Positions 38,341-46,882 of a stretch of 64,000 bases of DNA are shown piece by piece (within the stretch, counting starts at the first letter, position 1; every line of letters starts with the position of its first letter). The position numbers and the translations under genes are program-made. Source of the stretch: Nocardioides sp. W7 (GTDB lineage Bacteria > Actinomycetota > Actinomycetes > Propionibacteriales > Nocardioidaceae); assembly GCF_022919075.1 (NCBI RefSeq), contig NZ_CP095078.1, positions 3,968,001 to 4,032,000 on the forward strand, in the 5' to 3' direction. A model generated the notes under the pieces. The model had not been told where the DNA came from. It saw only the letters and a program-made list of their open reading frames with translations, and made no database searches.

Positions 38341-39804
38341 TTATCGGTGGTCGGGGGCGCGCTGCCTCGTCAGCAGCCCGAGCACGACCTGCTGCTGCTC
38401 GGGCTCGAAGCGGCGGATGAGCACCAGCCAGGCACCGAGGTACGCCGCGCCGCCGACCACCAGCTCCACGAGCAGGGGCAGCGGAGTGACCACGAGCACC
38501 ACGAGCAGGACCAGCGAGGCCGCCGCGGCGCACGCCAGCGGGCGCAGCAGCGAGAGCCGCTCGCCGAGGCGGCGCAGTCCGCCGAGCACCACGGCCGCCT
38601 GCACGACGTAGGCCACCGCGGTGGCGGCCGCCGCGCCGCTCGCGCCGTACGGCGGGATGAGCACCAGGTTGAGGACCAGGTTGACGAGGAGCGAGCAGGT
38701 CGACCCGAGGAGCAGCTCCCGGGAGCGCCCGAGCGCCAGCAGCACCGAGCTCGCGAAGGTCGCGGCGGCGACGAACAGCGGCGCCGGCGCCAGCCAGGCG
38801 AGCACCGGCGCCGCCGCGTCGGCGTACGACGCGCCGAACAGCAGGCTCAGCACCGAGCCCCCGTCGACGACGCACACCACGGCGAAGGGCAGGTAGACGA
38901 AGCCGGCGACCGCCAGGGCCCGCTCGTAGCCCAGCCGGCGCCGACCCCGGTCCGCCGTCGCGCTCAGCACCGGCAGCACGGCGTAGTTGACCGCGTACGT
39001 CACGAAGAGCACGGTCTCCAGCAAGCGGTAGGCGACCGAGTAGACAGCGACCTCGTCGGGACCCTGGAGGTGGCCGAGGATCAGCACGTCCAACCGGAAG
39101 AGCAGCATCAGCACCAGGCTGCTCAACCCGATGAGGAAGGTGCCGCGGATGCCGGCGCCCAGGTCGGCGCCGCGCAGGTCACGCAGGGGCAGGCGCAGCT
39201 CGAGGCGGCGGACCGCCATCACGTGGGCGCCCCAGCCGACGACGGTGCCGAGCAGGAAGCCGAGGGCCACACCCTCGACGCCCAGGTCGGCCTCGAGCGC
39301 GAGCAGGACGGCGAGCGCGGTGACGAGCCGCTGGACGACGAGGGCGGTGGACACCCCGGCCGACACCTGGCGGGCGGCGGCCGCGGAGCGGGCCGTGTGG
39401 CTCCACAGCTCGGGGAAGCCGGCCAGCAGCAGGCAGCCCAGCACCAGGCCCGACCCCAGCGACGGCGAGCCGACCAGCAGGAACCACGGGACCAGGAACA
39501 CGGGCGCCGCGATCAGCGTCTTCCACACCTGGGTGGCCAGGTAGAGGCGCGGCAGCGCGTCCGGGTCGGCGCTGCCCCGACGGGTGATCGCCGGGTCGAA
39601 GCCCCAGGCGGCCAGCGAGCTGAGCACCAGCATGATCGTCAGCGCGTAGGACACCATCCCGAAGTCCTCGGTGCTGAGCATCCGGGCGGCCGCGACCGTC
39701 CACGCGAGGGTGGCCACCTTCCCGAGCACCTCGGCGACGGCCCGCACGGCGGCGTTCCGGGCCGCGCGATGGGTGACCTCTCCGACCGTCGTCTCCTCAG
39801 TCAC
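38341..39804 (-). CDS. Polysaccharide flippase (Wzx/MOP family)
   Basis: About 487 aa with 12 to 14 predicted membrane helices, beginning with the amphipathic NAAVRAVAEVLGKVATLAWT and LSTEDFGMVSYALTIMLVLS stretch typical of MOP-family flippases. Further helices include LIGLSSLVLMLLFRLDVLIL (with the conserved D and G-x-L) and VAVYSVAYRLLETVLF. It should flip lipid-linked repeat units across the membrane. The GTG at 39804 overlaps the glycosyltransferase stop by 8 bases; a GTG seven codons earlier (39825) is an alternative. It is the last gene of the leftward exopolysaccharide operon. Confidence 0.85.
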   Translation of the reverse strand: MTEETTVGEVTHRAARNAAVRAVAEVLGKVATLAWTVAAARMLSTEDFGMVSYALTIMLVLSSLAAWGFDPAITRRGSADPDALPRLYLATQVWKTLIAAPVFLVPWFLLVGSPSLGSGLVLGCLLLAGFPELWSHTARSAAAARQVSAGVSTALVVQRLVTALAVLLALEADLGVEGVALGFLLGTVVGWGAHVMAVRRLELRLPLRDLRGADLGAGIRGTFLIGLSSLVLMLLFRLDVLILGHLQGPDEVAVYSVAYRLLETVLFVTYAVNYAVLPVLSATADRGRRRLGYERALAVAGFVYLPFAVVCVVDGGSVLSLLFGASYADAAAPVLAWLAPAPLFVAAATFASSVLLALGRSRELLLGSTCSLLVNLVLNLVLIPPYGASGAAAATAVAYVVQAAVVLGGLRRLGERLSLLRPLACAAAASLVLLVVLVVTPLPLLVELVVGGAAYLGAWLVLIRRFEPEQQQVVLGLLTRQRAPDHR

Positions 39805-41938
39805 CCGACGCCGCCGGGTTCGCACGCTCGGGGGTACGCCGTCCGAGCAGCCCGCGCAGGCACCCGGCCGCCTTGGCGACGTCCTTGAGCGCGACCAGCA
39901 CCGGCACCAGCGGCCAGGTCCCGGGGGCGACCGGCTCGTCCTGCGCGCGGGCGACGGTCGCGGCCAGGTAGCCCGTCGCCGCGGTCGCGACCAGCGCGCG
40001 GGTGCGCGGCCCGCCCACGGCGTACCCGACCGGGCCGACGAGGTACGCCGCCCCGCGCACCAGATCCCGGCTGACCAACGGCCACGAGCCCGACCGGCCG
40101 CCCCACTCGCCGTACCGGGCGTACATCCGCGCCATGTCGCGCAGGCGTCCGGCCTGCGCCCAGGTCACCCGGGCGTCCAGGGCCAGCGCGCTCCTGCCGC
40201 CGGTCGCCAGCACCGCCTCCCCGAACACCGCGTCCTCGGAGCTGTCGAGTGCCGGGTCGAACCCGCCGGCCCGGCGCCACGCGTCGACGGTGCAGGCCAT
40301 CGACCGCCCGTCGAGCCGGCGGGCCGAGAAGCGGCGGCCCGTCACCCGTCCGAGCACCTGCGAGGCGGCGCTCGGACGCCGGGCCTCGCGGAGCGAGGGG
40401 AACAGCGCGACCCGGGCGGCGTCGCGGACGGGATCGCCGCCGTCGACGTCGTACACCCCCACCACGAGGTCGACCGGGTCGGGCTCCGCGAACGGCGCTC
40501 GCAGACCGGCCAGCCAGTCCTCCCCCGGCACACACCCGGCGTCGGTGCAGGCGACGTGGTCGTGGCGAGCGACGGCGAACCCGGCGTTGCGGGCCGAGGA
40601 GAGGTTGACCGCGGGCCCGGCCAGCACCCGGATCCGGGAGTCGCGAGCCGACCACCGGGCGAGCTCGGCGCCCGTGCCGTCGGTCGATCCGTCGTCGATC
40701 GCGAGGTACTCGTCGTCGGGTCCGAGCTGGGCCAGCACCCGCGACGCCACGTCGTCGACGTTCCCCTGCTCGTCCTTGAAGCAGGTCAGCACCGTCATCG
40801 GCGGACCGGCGAGACCGGCACCGGGTCGCCGGGCGGCCCGCGCCAGCACGGCGACGACGCGCTCGGCCCAGGAGCGCCGGTCCGGGTGCGTGGCGACGAC
40901 CGCCCGCCCGGCCGTGCCGCAGCGCCCGGCGACCTCCGGGCCGCGGAGCTCACCGAGTGCCGCGGCCACCGCGCCGGGGTCCTCGGGCGGCACCACCCGG
41001 CCCGCGGTCCGCGCCATCCGCTCGACCTCCGGGTTGCCGGCGGCACCCACGAGCGGCACCCCCGCCGCCAGCGCCTCGAGGGCGACGAGCGAGTAGCCCT
41101 CGCGACCGAAGCGGCGTCCCGCGCGCCGGGTCAGCACCGCGACCGCGTCGAACGCCGCCAGGTAGTGGCCGGCACCCTCGACGGACTTCAGCAGGTGCAC
41201 CCGGTCGGCGACGCCGAGCTCTTCCGCGAGAGCCGACAGCCGCCGGGCCTCGTCGGGCTCGGTCGGGTCCTCGGCGCCCACCACCACCAGGCGCCACTCG
41301 CCGGCCGCGGGCTCGGCGAGCGCCCGGACCGCGGTGTCGACGCCCTTGTAGCCGACCAGCCGGCCGATCATCGCGACCGTCGGACCGGTCGCCGGCGGCA
41401 GGCCGTGCCCGGTCCAGAAGGACTCCGCGACACCGCGGTCCGCGGGTGCGTCCCCGGACCTGGGGGGCGGCACCACCACGGCGTCCGTCCGGCCTGTGGG
41501 CTCGGCGACCGAGGCCGACATCGCCAGCACCTCGTCGGCGAGCCGCCCGAGCGGCCGGGCCAGCTCGCGGTCCCAGGAGAAGTCGTGCTTGGCCCAGCAG
41601 ACCGGCACCCCCACCACCCGGGCCGCCGGGACCACCGCCGCGGCGGCCTTGACGCCGTTGGCCAGGACGACCTCCGCGTCACTCGCGCGCAGCCGGCGCC
41701 GCAGGTCGAGGCCGCGGGCCGCGAGGGACGCGGCCCGGCGTCCGGTGGGCAGCACCGTGACCGGTGTCCCGCGGGCCTCGAGCTCCGCCCTCAACGGACC
41801 GTCCTCGAGCAGCCAGACCTCCGGCCGGAGCCGGTGGCCGGCCGCGTCGAGCAGGTCCAGGAGCCACCGCTCGGAGCCGCCGAGTACGCCGCTCGGCGTC
41901 ACCACGAGCAGGCGGAGCGCAGCCAGCGGAGGAGTCAC
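39797..41938 (-). CDS. Fused glycosyltransferase: GT4-like domain followed by GT2-like domain
   Basis: 713 aa without an internal stop. Residues 1 to about 375 are a GT4-like retaining enzyme (LLVVTPSGVLGGSERWLLDL, VAMIGRLVGYKGVDTAVRAL, the E-x7-E-like GREGYSLVALEALAAGVPLV). Residues about 382 to 713 are a GT2-like inverting enzyme (MTVLTCFKDEQGNVDDVASR, YLAIDDGSTDGTGAELARWS with the DDGSTD motif, LSSARNAGFAVARHDHVACT with a DxG nucleotide-sugar site, and C-terminal helices). The Met that would start the second half (40798) has no ribosome site, so a true fusion is likely. The GTG at 41938 overlaps the upstream stop (GTGA). The enzyme probably adds two successive sugars to the lipid-linked repeat. 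Confidence 0.82.
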   Translation of the reverse strand: MTPPLAALRLLVVTPSGVLGGSERWLLDLLDAAGHRLRPEVWLLEDGPLRAELEARGTPVTVLPTGRRAASLAARGLDLRRRLRASDAEVVLANGVKAAAAVVPAARVVGVPVCWAKHDFSWDRELARPLGRLADEVLAMSASVAEPTGRTDAVVVPPPRSGDAPADRGVAESFWTGHGLPPATGPTVAMIGRLVGYKGVDTAVRALAEPAAGEWRLVVVGAEDPTEPDEARRLSALAEELGVADRVHLLKSVEGAGHYLAAFDAVAVLTRRAGRRFGREGYSLVALEALAAGVPLVGAAGNPEVERMARTAGRVVPPEDPGAVAAALGELRGPEVAGRCGTAGRAVVATHPDRRSWAERVVAVLARAARRPGAGLAGPPMTVLTCFKDEQGNVDDVASRVLAQLGPDDEYLAIDDGSTDGTGAELARWSARDSRIRVLAGPAVNLSSARNAGFAVARHDHVACTDAGCVPGEDWLAGLRAPFAEPDPVDLVVGVYDVDGGDPVRDAARVALFPSLREARRPSAASQVLGRVTGRRFSARRLDGRSMACTVDAWRRAGGFDPALDSSEDAVFGEAVLATGGRSALALDARVTWAQAGRLRDMARMYARYGEWGGRSGSWPLVSRDLVRGAAYLVGPVGYAVGGPRTRALVATAATGYLAATVARAQDEPVAPGTWPLVPVLVALKDVAKAAGCLRGLLGRRTPERANPAASGD

Positions 41939-43347
41939 CGCGACTCCCCTGACCCGTCGGCCGAGGTCGCCGTCGCGGCCGCGGCCGCGGCCACCAGCAG
42001 GCCGAGCACCACCCACACCGTCGTCAGGACGAGCGGGTTGCGCAGCGGGTAGTCGACCATGCCGTGGGCGACCACCACGACCGACGCGGCCGCCAGGACG
42101 GCGGGCAGCGAGGAGCCCGCGGCCCGCCCGCGTCGGACGAGCACGAGGAGCCCGACCATCAGCCCGAGGAGGGCCAACAGGCCCGCGGCCCCGAACTCCA
42201 CCGCCACGTTCAGCAGCAGGTGGTGGGCGTGGTCGACGTCCAAGAACGCGCCGAGTCGCAGCGCGTCGCTGCTCGCCTCCTGCGAGAAGGCACCGGGCCC
42301 GTGGCCGAGGATCGGCGCCTCGGCGTACAGCCGCAGGGCCTCCTCCCAGATCAACGGCCGCTGGTCGTACGGGTTCGCCCCGCTCTCGGCGACCGACGTG
42401 GCTCGGGTGACGACCGCGGCGATCGGGCCGACCCCGAAGGCCGCGAGGACCGCCCCGACGGCCAGCAGGGCACTCCCGAGGACCGCCAGGGCCCGTCGTG
42501 ACTCCGGCACCAGCACCGCGAGCGCGACCAGGCCGGCGACCGCCCCGAGCCACGCCCCGCGCGACAGCGAGAGCGCCAGGGTCGTCAGCAGCAGACCCCC
42601 GCTCGCGAGGCACGTCACGCGCAGCCGCGTCGTCGTCGCGGTCAGGCCCACGCCCACGGCGGCCACCAGGAGCAGGGCACTGAACAGGCCCAGCTCGTTG
42701 GGCTGGGCGAAGACACCCTCGGCCCGCCCGGTGACGACCCCGCCCCCGTAGTGGCTCTCCGTGGGTCCCGAACCGAGGACCGCCGGCAGGGAGGCCAGGC
42801 CCCCGGCGACGACCAGCGCGACCACAGCCAGGCGCACCTGGGCCGGGGTCCGCAGCGCCGTCGTGACGGCCACGGTCAGGAGCAGCACGAGCAGCAGCTG
42901 GACGTCCAGCCGGAGGGCCGCGGCGGCACTGGCGGCACCGGCGCTCGCCAGAGCGGCGACGATCGCGAAGGCACCCAGCGGGACAGCGACGGGCCACGGG
43001 GGCAGCCGCCAGTCGAGACGGGCCGCGGCGGGGGCCAGCACGGCCACCGCAGCGACCGCCGTGCCCAGCTGCACCAGCTCGAGCGGCCCCACGACGACGT
43101 TCCCGAGCGGCAGCAGGAGGATCACGCCCACGACGACCAGGTGCGGTGCCCGCCAGGCCGCGACCGCGACCGCCGGCAGCGCCACCAGCGCCACCGGCCC
43201 CCACGGGCCGAGAACGAGACCCGCCGCGGCCAGGACCAGCCCGGCCAGCGCACCGAAGAGGGTGCCCGCACCGAGCGTCAGCACGCGGCGGGACGGTCGG
43301 ACGCCGCGCGGGCCGTCGAACTCGACCGGCCGCGCGAGGACGGTCAC
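41935..43347 (-). CDS. O-antigen ligase/Wzy-type polymerase
   Basis: 470 aa from the GTG at 43347, which overlaps the upstream stop; a longer open frame upstream is a mirror of the deacetylase gene. About 11 to 12 membrane helices are predicted. The Wzy_C-like large periplasmic loop includes LALSLSRGAWLGAVAGLVAL (S-R-G-A-W/x-L motif), NPYDQRPLIWEEALRLYAEA and ILGHGPGAFSQEAS (the G-x-G-P-G-x-F motif), followed by VDHAHHLLLNVAVEFGAAGL (the H-x2-L/F-N motif). Such proteins polymerise or ligate polysaccharide on the outer face of the membrane. Fourth of six genes in the exopolysaccharide operon. Confidence 0.83.
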   Translation of the reverse strand: MTVLARPVEFDGPRGVRPSRRVLTLGAGTLFGALAGLVLAAAGLVLGPWGPVALVALPAVAVAAWRAPHLVVVGVILLLPLGNVVVGPLELVQLGTAVAAVAVLAPAAARLDWRLPPWPVAVPLGAFAIVAALASAGAASAAAALRLDVQLLLVLLLTVAVTTALRTPAQVRLAVVALVVAGGLASLPAVLGSGPTESHYGGGVVTGRAEGVFAQPNELGLFSALLLVAAVGVGLTATTTRLRVTCLASGGLLLTTLALSLSRGAWLGAVAGLVALAVLVPESRRALAVLGSALLAVGAVLAAFGVGPIAAVVTRATSVAESGANPYDQRPLIWEEALRLYAEAPILGHGPGAFSQEASSDALRLGAFLDVDHAHHLLLNVAVEFGAAGLLALLGLMVGLLVLVRRGRAAGSSLPAVLAAASVVVVAHGMVDYPLRNPLVLTTVWVVLGLLVAAAAAATATSADGSGESR

Positions 43348-44171
43348 CGGGGCCGCCCGGCGCCCCGGGTGGCCAGGGCCCGCACCTGCCGGCGGATCAC
43401 GGGGGCGCGGTCCAGAGCCGACCACCAGAGCCGGTAGTGCGGCAGCTGCACCTTCAGCCGGAACGACGCGAGGGTGTCGGTCGCGTTGACGTCGATCCGG
43501 CTGACGGCGTACGGCCCGGCGTCGTCGAAGACCGAGAAGGCGACGTCGAAGCCGGCCGCCGCGACGGCGGCCCGGGCCGCCGGGTCGTGAGTGCCGTAGG
43601 GGTAGGCGAACGAGCGGACGCCGGCACCGACGAGGTCGGCGAGGACGTCGTGGGCCTGCCGGACCTGGTGGGCGAGCTCCCCGGGCGGACGGCGCCGCAG
43701 GTCGCTGTGGTCGGCCCCGTGCACCCCGAGCTCCACGAGGGGCAGTCCGTGCAGGTGACGCAGCGCGTCGGCGTCGAGGAGCGGCTCGTCCGCGGGGCTC
43801 GACAGCCAGCGCGCGGTCCGGCCCACGAGGTCGGAGGGCACGTAGAGCAGGGCGGGGACGCCCAGCCGCTCCAGCACCGGCACCGCGAGGTCGAGGACCG
43901 AGGTGTAGCCGTCGTCGATCGTCACCAGGAACGAGCGCGGGCCCAGCCGCCGACCGCCGCGGCGCCGGGCGAGGTACTCGTCGAGGTCCAGCGCCCGCCA
44001 GCCCTGGTCCAGCAGCCATCGGAGCTGCTGCTCGAACCGGTCCACGTCGACGAAGAGGTTCTCGGGGTCGTTCGGGAGCCGGCCGCGACAGAAGCCGTGG
44101 TACATCAGCACGACCGGCTCCCGCGGGAGGACCGGCATCCGGGGCCCCGTCGCGGGAGGTCTCTCAGCCAC
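43344..44171 (-). CDS. Polysaccharide deacetylase (NodB-like)
   Basis: 275 aa from the GTG at 44171, overlapping the upstream gene by 8 bases. Carbohydrate esterase 4 motifs: REPVVLMYHGF at the start, FLVTIDDGYTSVLDLAVPVL (motif 1, with TIDDG replacing the common TFDDG), VELGVHGADHSDLRRRPPGE (motif 2, H-x3-H metal ligands), and RSFAYPYGTHDPAARAAVAA (motif 3, PYG). Metal-dependent N-deacetylation of cell-surface sugars is expected. No signal peptide is seen, so it acts in the cytosol or through an unrecognised export route. Third gene of the operon. Confidence 0.86.
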   Translation of the reverse strand: MAERPPATGPRMPVLPREPVVLMYHGFCRGRLPNDPENLFVDVDRFEQQLRWLLDQGWRALDLDEYLARRRGGRRLGPRSFLVTIDDGYTSVLDLAVPVLERLGVPALLYVPSDLVGRTARWLSSPADEPLLDADALRHLHGLPLVELGVHGADHSDLRRRPPGELAHQVRQAHDVLADLVGAGVRSFAYPYGTHDPAARAAVAAAGFDVAFSVFDDAGPYAVSRIDVNATDTLASFRLKVQLPHYRLWWSALDRAPVIRRQVRALATRGAGRPR

Positions 44172-45483
44172 GCGCGTCCCCCGCCCCGACCAGGCCCGGG
44201 GTCTCGGCCGCCGCGCGGGTGGCGCCGTTGAGCACGACGCCTCGGATCGGCAGGCCCAGCCGCGTGAGGCGCGCCGCCGTACGCTCCGCGTCCGCGCGCG
44301 TCGAGCCGAGTCGTACGACGACGACCGCGGAGGCGGCATGAGGCGCGACGATCTCCGAGATCTCCCCCGCGCCGAGCGGGGTCGTGTCGCAGAGGACGAC
44401 GTCCCAGCCCTGGGCGGCCTCGGCCAGGACGTCCGGCAGCCGGCGGTCGAGGAGGTCGCCGGCGTCGGACAGCGGCTCGGTCCGCAGGACGGCGACCCCG
44501 CCCTCGTGGTGCACCGCCTCGGCGAGCGTGCAGTGTCCGGACAGCACGTCGGTCAGCCGGAGCGCGTCGCTCTCGCCGACGCGGCGGCTGAGGCCGGCCC
44601 GGTCGAGGTCGAGGTCCAGCACGATGGCGGACGCTCCCCGGTCCGAGAGCGTGCGGGCCAGCAGATAGGCCACCGTGGTCGCGCCCGCCTCCGGCTCCGT
44701 GCCGACGACGAGGACCGGACCCGGCGGCGCCGACCTGTCAGCCGCGGCCCAACCGCTGCGCAGCGACCGAGCTGAGTCGAGGATCGCGTCGTCGGAGGCG
44801 ATCTCCCCGCGCCCGAACCGGGAGCGGGTCAGCCCCGGCAGGTTGCCCAGCAACGGACCGCCCGCCGCCTCAGCGGCGTCGCCCCCGGTGCGGATCCGAC
44901 CCCGGGTCAGCTCCAGCACGTAGGCCGCCCCCACCGCCACGACCAGGGCGACGAGCAGGAGGACGGCCTGCAGCGCACGCTTCGAGCCCAGCAGTCCGGG
45001 CCGTTCGACCCGCGCGGCCGACAGCACCGCGGCGTCGGCCAGGTTGTCCTCGGCACTGATCGCGACGGCACGCTCGGCGACCTCCTGCGCCACCTCGCGG
45101 GCCTTCTCCTCGGTCGGCAGCGTGACCCGGACGGCCAGGTTGCCGGCATCCTGCGACACCACGATCTCGACAGCCGTCTCGAGGGTGCGGACCGGGACGC
45201 CCGTCGCCGACGCCACTCCGGAGAGCGTCTCGGCCGAGCCGATCAGCACGGAGTAGCGACCGAGCGCGAGCCGGACCGTGTCGGCGTTCGTCAGCTCGGG
45301 GTCCTCCGGGCCCACGCCGACGACGCTCACCGCGACGGCCGGGCTCGACCGGATCTCCACCGCTCCCACTCCGAGGACGACGGCGGGCAGCAGCACCGCC
45401 ACGATGACCGGCCAGCGGAACCTCAGGGCGCGGCCCAGGACCCGGAGGGCGACGGTCGGGGCCAGGTGCGGGGTGGCGGTCAC
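44164..45483 (-). CDS. Wzz-like polysaccharide co-polymerase with degenerate CpsD-type NTPase domain
   Basis: 439 aa from the GTG at 45483 (GTGA overlap). A first membrane helix (about 22 to 45; FRWPVIVAVLLPAVVLGVG) and a second (about 165 to 190; ALQAVLLLVALVVAVGAAYV) enclose a Wzz-type extracellular domain. The C-terminal 230 residues follow the tyrosine-kinase fold of CpsD/CapB: VLVVGTEPEAGATTVAYLLA at the P-loop, IVLDLDLDRAGLSRRVG as the second motif, and LRLTDVLSGHCTLAEAVHHE and WDVVLCDTTPLG later. The P-loop lysine is replaced (EAGATT instead of GKST/T) and no C-terminal tyrosine cluster is present, so kinase activity is doubtful. It probably sets chain length. Confidence 0.8.
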   Translation of the reverse strand: MTATPHLAPTVALRVLGRALRFRWPVIVAVLLPAVVLGVGAVEIRSSPAVAVSVVGVGPEDPELTNADTVRLALGRYSVLIGSAETLSGVASATGVPVRTLETAVEIVVSQDAGNLAVRVTLPTEEKAREVAQEVAERAVAISAEDNLADAAVLSAARVERPGLLGSKRALQAVLLLVALVVAVGAAYVLELTRGRIRTGGDAAEAAGGPLLGNLPGLTRSRFGRGEIASDDAILDSARSLRSGWAAADRSAPPGPVLVVGTEPEAGATTVAYLLARTLSDRGASAIVLDLDLDRAGLSRRVGESDALRLTDVLSGHCTLAEAVHHEGGVAVLRTEPLSDAGDLLDRRLPDVLAEAAQGWDVVLCDTTPLGAGEISEIVAPHAASAVVVVRLGSTRADAERTAARLTRLGLPIRGVVLNGATRAAAETPGLVGAGDARG

Positions 45484-46802
45484 GGTCGGCCGTACATCTT
45501 GGCGAAGGTGCGGAACACCCGTCGCGGACGGAGGTCCTCGTCGAGCATGGCGTAGCCCTCCTGATGCTCGTCGGTGCTCGTGTCGTCGACCGCGTCCTTG
45601 TACCAGAACGCGGCCCTGACGTAGCGGTACTCCCGCCCCATCAGGACCAGGGCCCGACGGGCGTACGCCGCCTGCTGCCGCTCGTCGACCCCGCGGCGCC
45701 AGGACTCGGTGTCGTCGTCGTTCTCGTGCACGCTCCACCCGAACTCGGTCACCCAGACCGGCAGCCGGTCGCCGTTGGCCAGCATGGTCTCCCGGACGGC
45801 GTCGAGGTGGGTCAGGTTCCACACCTCCCCGTCGTCGGACGCGCTGGGCGGCGCGTCGGCGGGAGCCTGGTAGGCGTGCACGGCCATCACGTCGAAGCAC
45901 CCGCCGATCCCGGCCCGATAGGCGCGTTCGAGCCACCGGTCGTCGTTGTACATCAGCCCGCCGAGGACCACGCGGGCGTCCCGGTCCCGTCGCCGGACCG
46001 CCTCGGCGGAGCGGCACAGGAGCCTCGCGTAGGTCCGCGGGTCGGTGCCGACGTAGAACTCCTCGAGGTTGGGCTCGTTCCAGATCTCCCACGCGTCGAC
46101 GACGTGCCCCCACCGTCGTACCGCCCAGCCGAGCGCGTCGGCGTAGTCCTGCGGGTCGTCGGGCGAGGTGTACGGCGCCAGCACCGGGTCGGTCTCCGCC
46201 GTCGCCCACGCCGGCGTGAGCCAGAACATCACGACGACCTTCAGGCCCCGGCGGCGCAGGTCCCTGATCACCCCGTCGACCTTGGGCACCGCCCACTGGT
46301 GGTCGAACCGACCGGGCTCGGGCTGCAGCATCGCCCAGCCGACGTCGACGCGGACCCATCGCGCGCCGGAGGCCTCGATGCGGTCCAGGACCGCGTTGCG
46401 CTCGCGTCTCGTGTAGTGCGACCAGGTCGCGTGGAACTGCACTCCGAGCGCCGGCAACCGCGCGGGCGCACGCTCACTGATGTGCGGCGAGCGCACGGGC
46501 GCACGCTCGCTGCTGTGCTGCGCCGAAGGCGGGGTGGCGGTCGGGCTCCGGTCGTCCAACGCGACGAGGATCCCGATGACCAAGGCAGTAGCCACGGCGC
46601 CAGCCACGAGCACACCACTTCGCCCCCCCACGCAATCAGGATGCCCGTGACCGGAGGTCGCGAAACGCCCGTCCGCCGCCGCGGCCCGGCTATCAGGGCG
46701 TCCGGTGCCTTCGCCGCGAACCGCCCGGACATCGGTGAGCCACCGGTATCCGTCCTCGGCGGTCAGCGGGACGGGGACGTCGATGGGTTTCTGGATTCGC
46801 AC
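45480..46802 (-). CDS. Membrane-anchored glycoside hydrolase (GH39/GH5-like)
   Basis: 440 aa. One membrane helix near residues 62 to 82 (VLVAGAVATALVIGILVALD) makes it a type II membrane protein with an outside catalytic domain. The (beta/alpha)8 barrel shows SGARWVRVDVGWAMLQPEPG, VVDAWEIWNEPNLEEFY (acid/base Glu in WNEPN) and LPVWVTEFGWSVHENDDD (nucleophile Glu in TEFGW). Hydrolases of this type in exopolysaccharide clusters trim or release the polymer. First gene of the leftward operon. The start at GTG 46802 is uncertain because the first 60 residues look unstructured. Confidence 0.8.
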   Translation of the reverse strand: MRIQKPIDVPVPLTAEDGYRWLTDVRAVRGEGTGRPDSRAAAADGRFATSGHGHPDCVGGRSGVLVAGAVATALVIGILVALDDRSPTATPPSAQHSSERAPVRSPHISERAPARLPALGVQFHATWSHYTRRERNAVLDRIEASGARWVRVDVGWAMLQPEPGRFDHQWAVPKVDGVIRDLRRRGLKVVVMFWLTPAWATAETDPVLAPYTSPDDPQDYADALGWAVRRWGHVVDAWEIWNEPNLEEFYVGTDPRTYARLLCRSAEAVRRRDRDARVVLGGLMYNDDRWLERAYRAGIGGCFDVMAVHAYQAPADAPPSASDDGEVWNLTHLDAVRETMLANGDRLPVWVTEFGWSVHENDDDTESWRRGVDERQQAAYARRALVLMGREYRYVRAAFWYKDAVDDTSTDEHQEGYAMLDEDLRPRRVFRTFAKMYGRP

Positions 46803-46882
46803 CTACCCATCTCGTCGCCGACCTATATCGTATATTGAAGCGGATTCTTGCTTCCGCGGCCCTAGACGAATTGGCGGTGTCC
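46803..46882. promoter_or_regulatory. Divergent promoter region between exopolysaccharide and peptide-transport operons
   Basis: About 80 bases. It contains CTATATCGTATATTG (46824 to 46838), an AT-rich near-palindrome that is striking in this GC-rich DNA. It can supply a -10 element in either direction (TATATT rightward; TATACG leftward) and could bind a regulator. Confidence 0.45.

Noticed and set aside
40796..40798. Separate start for the second glycosyltransferase
   Set aside because: No stop before it and no ribosome site, so a fused protein is preferred.
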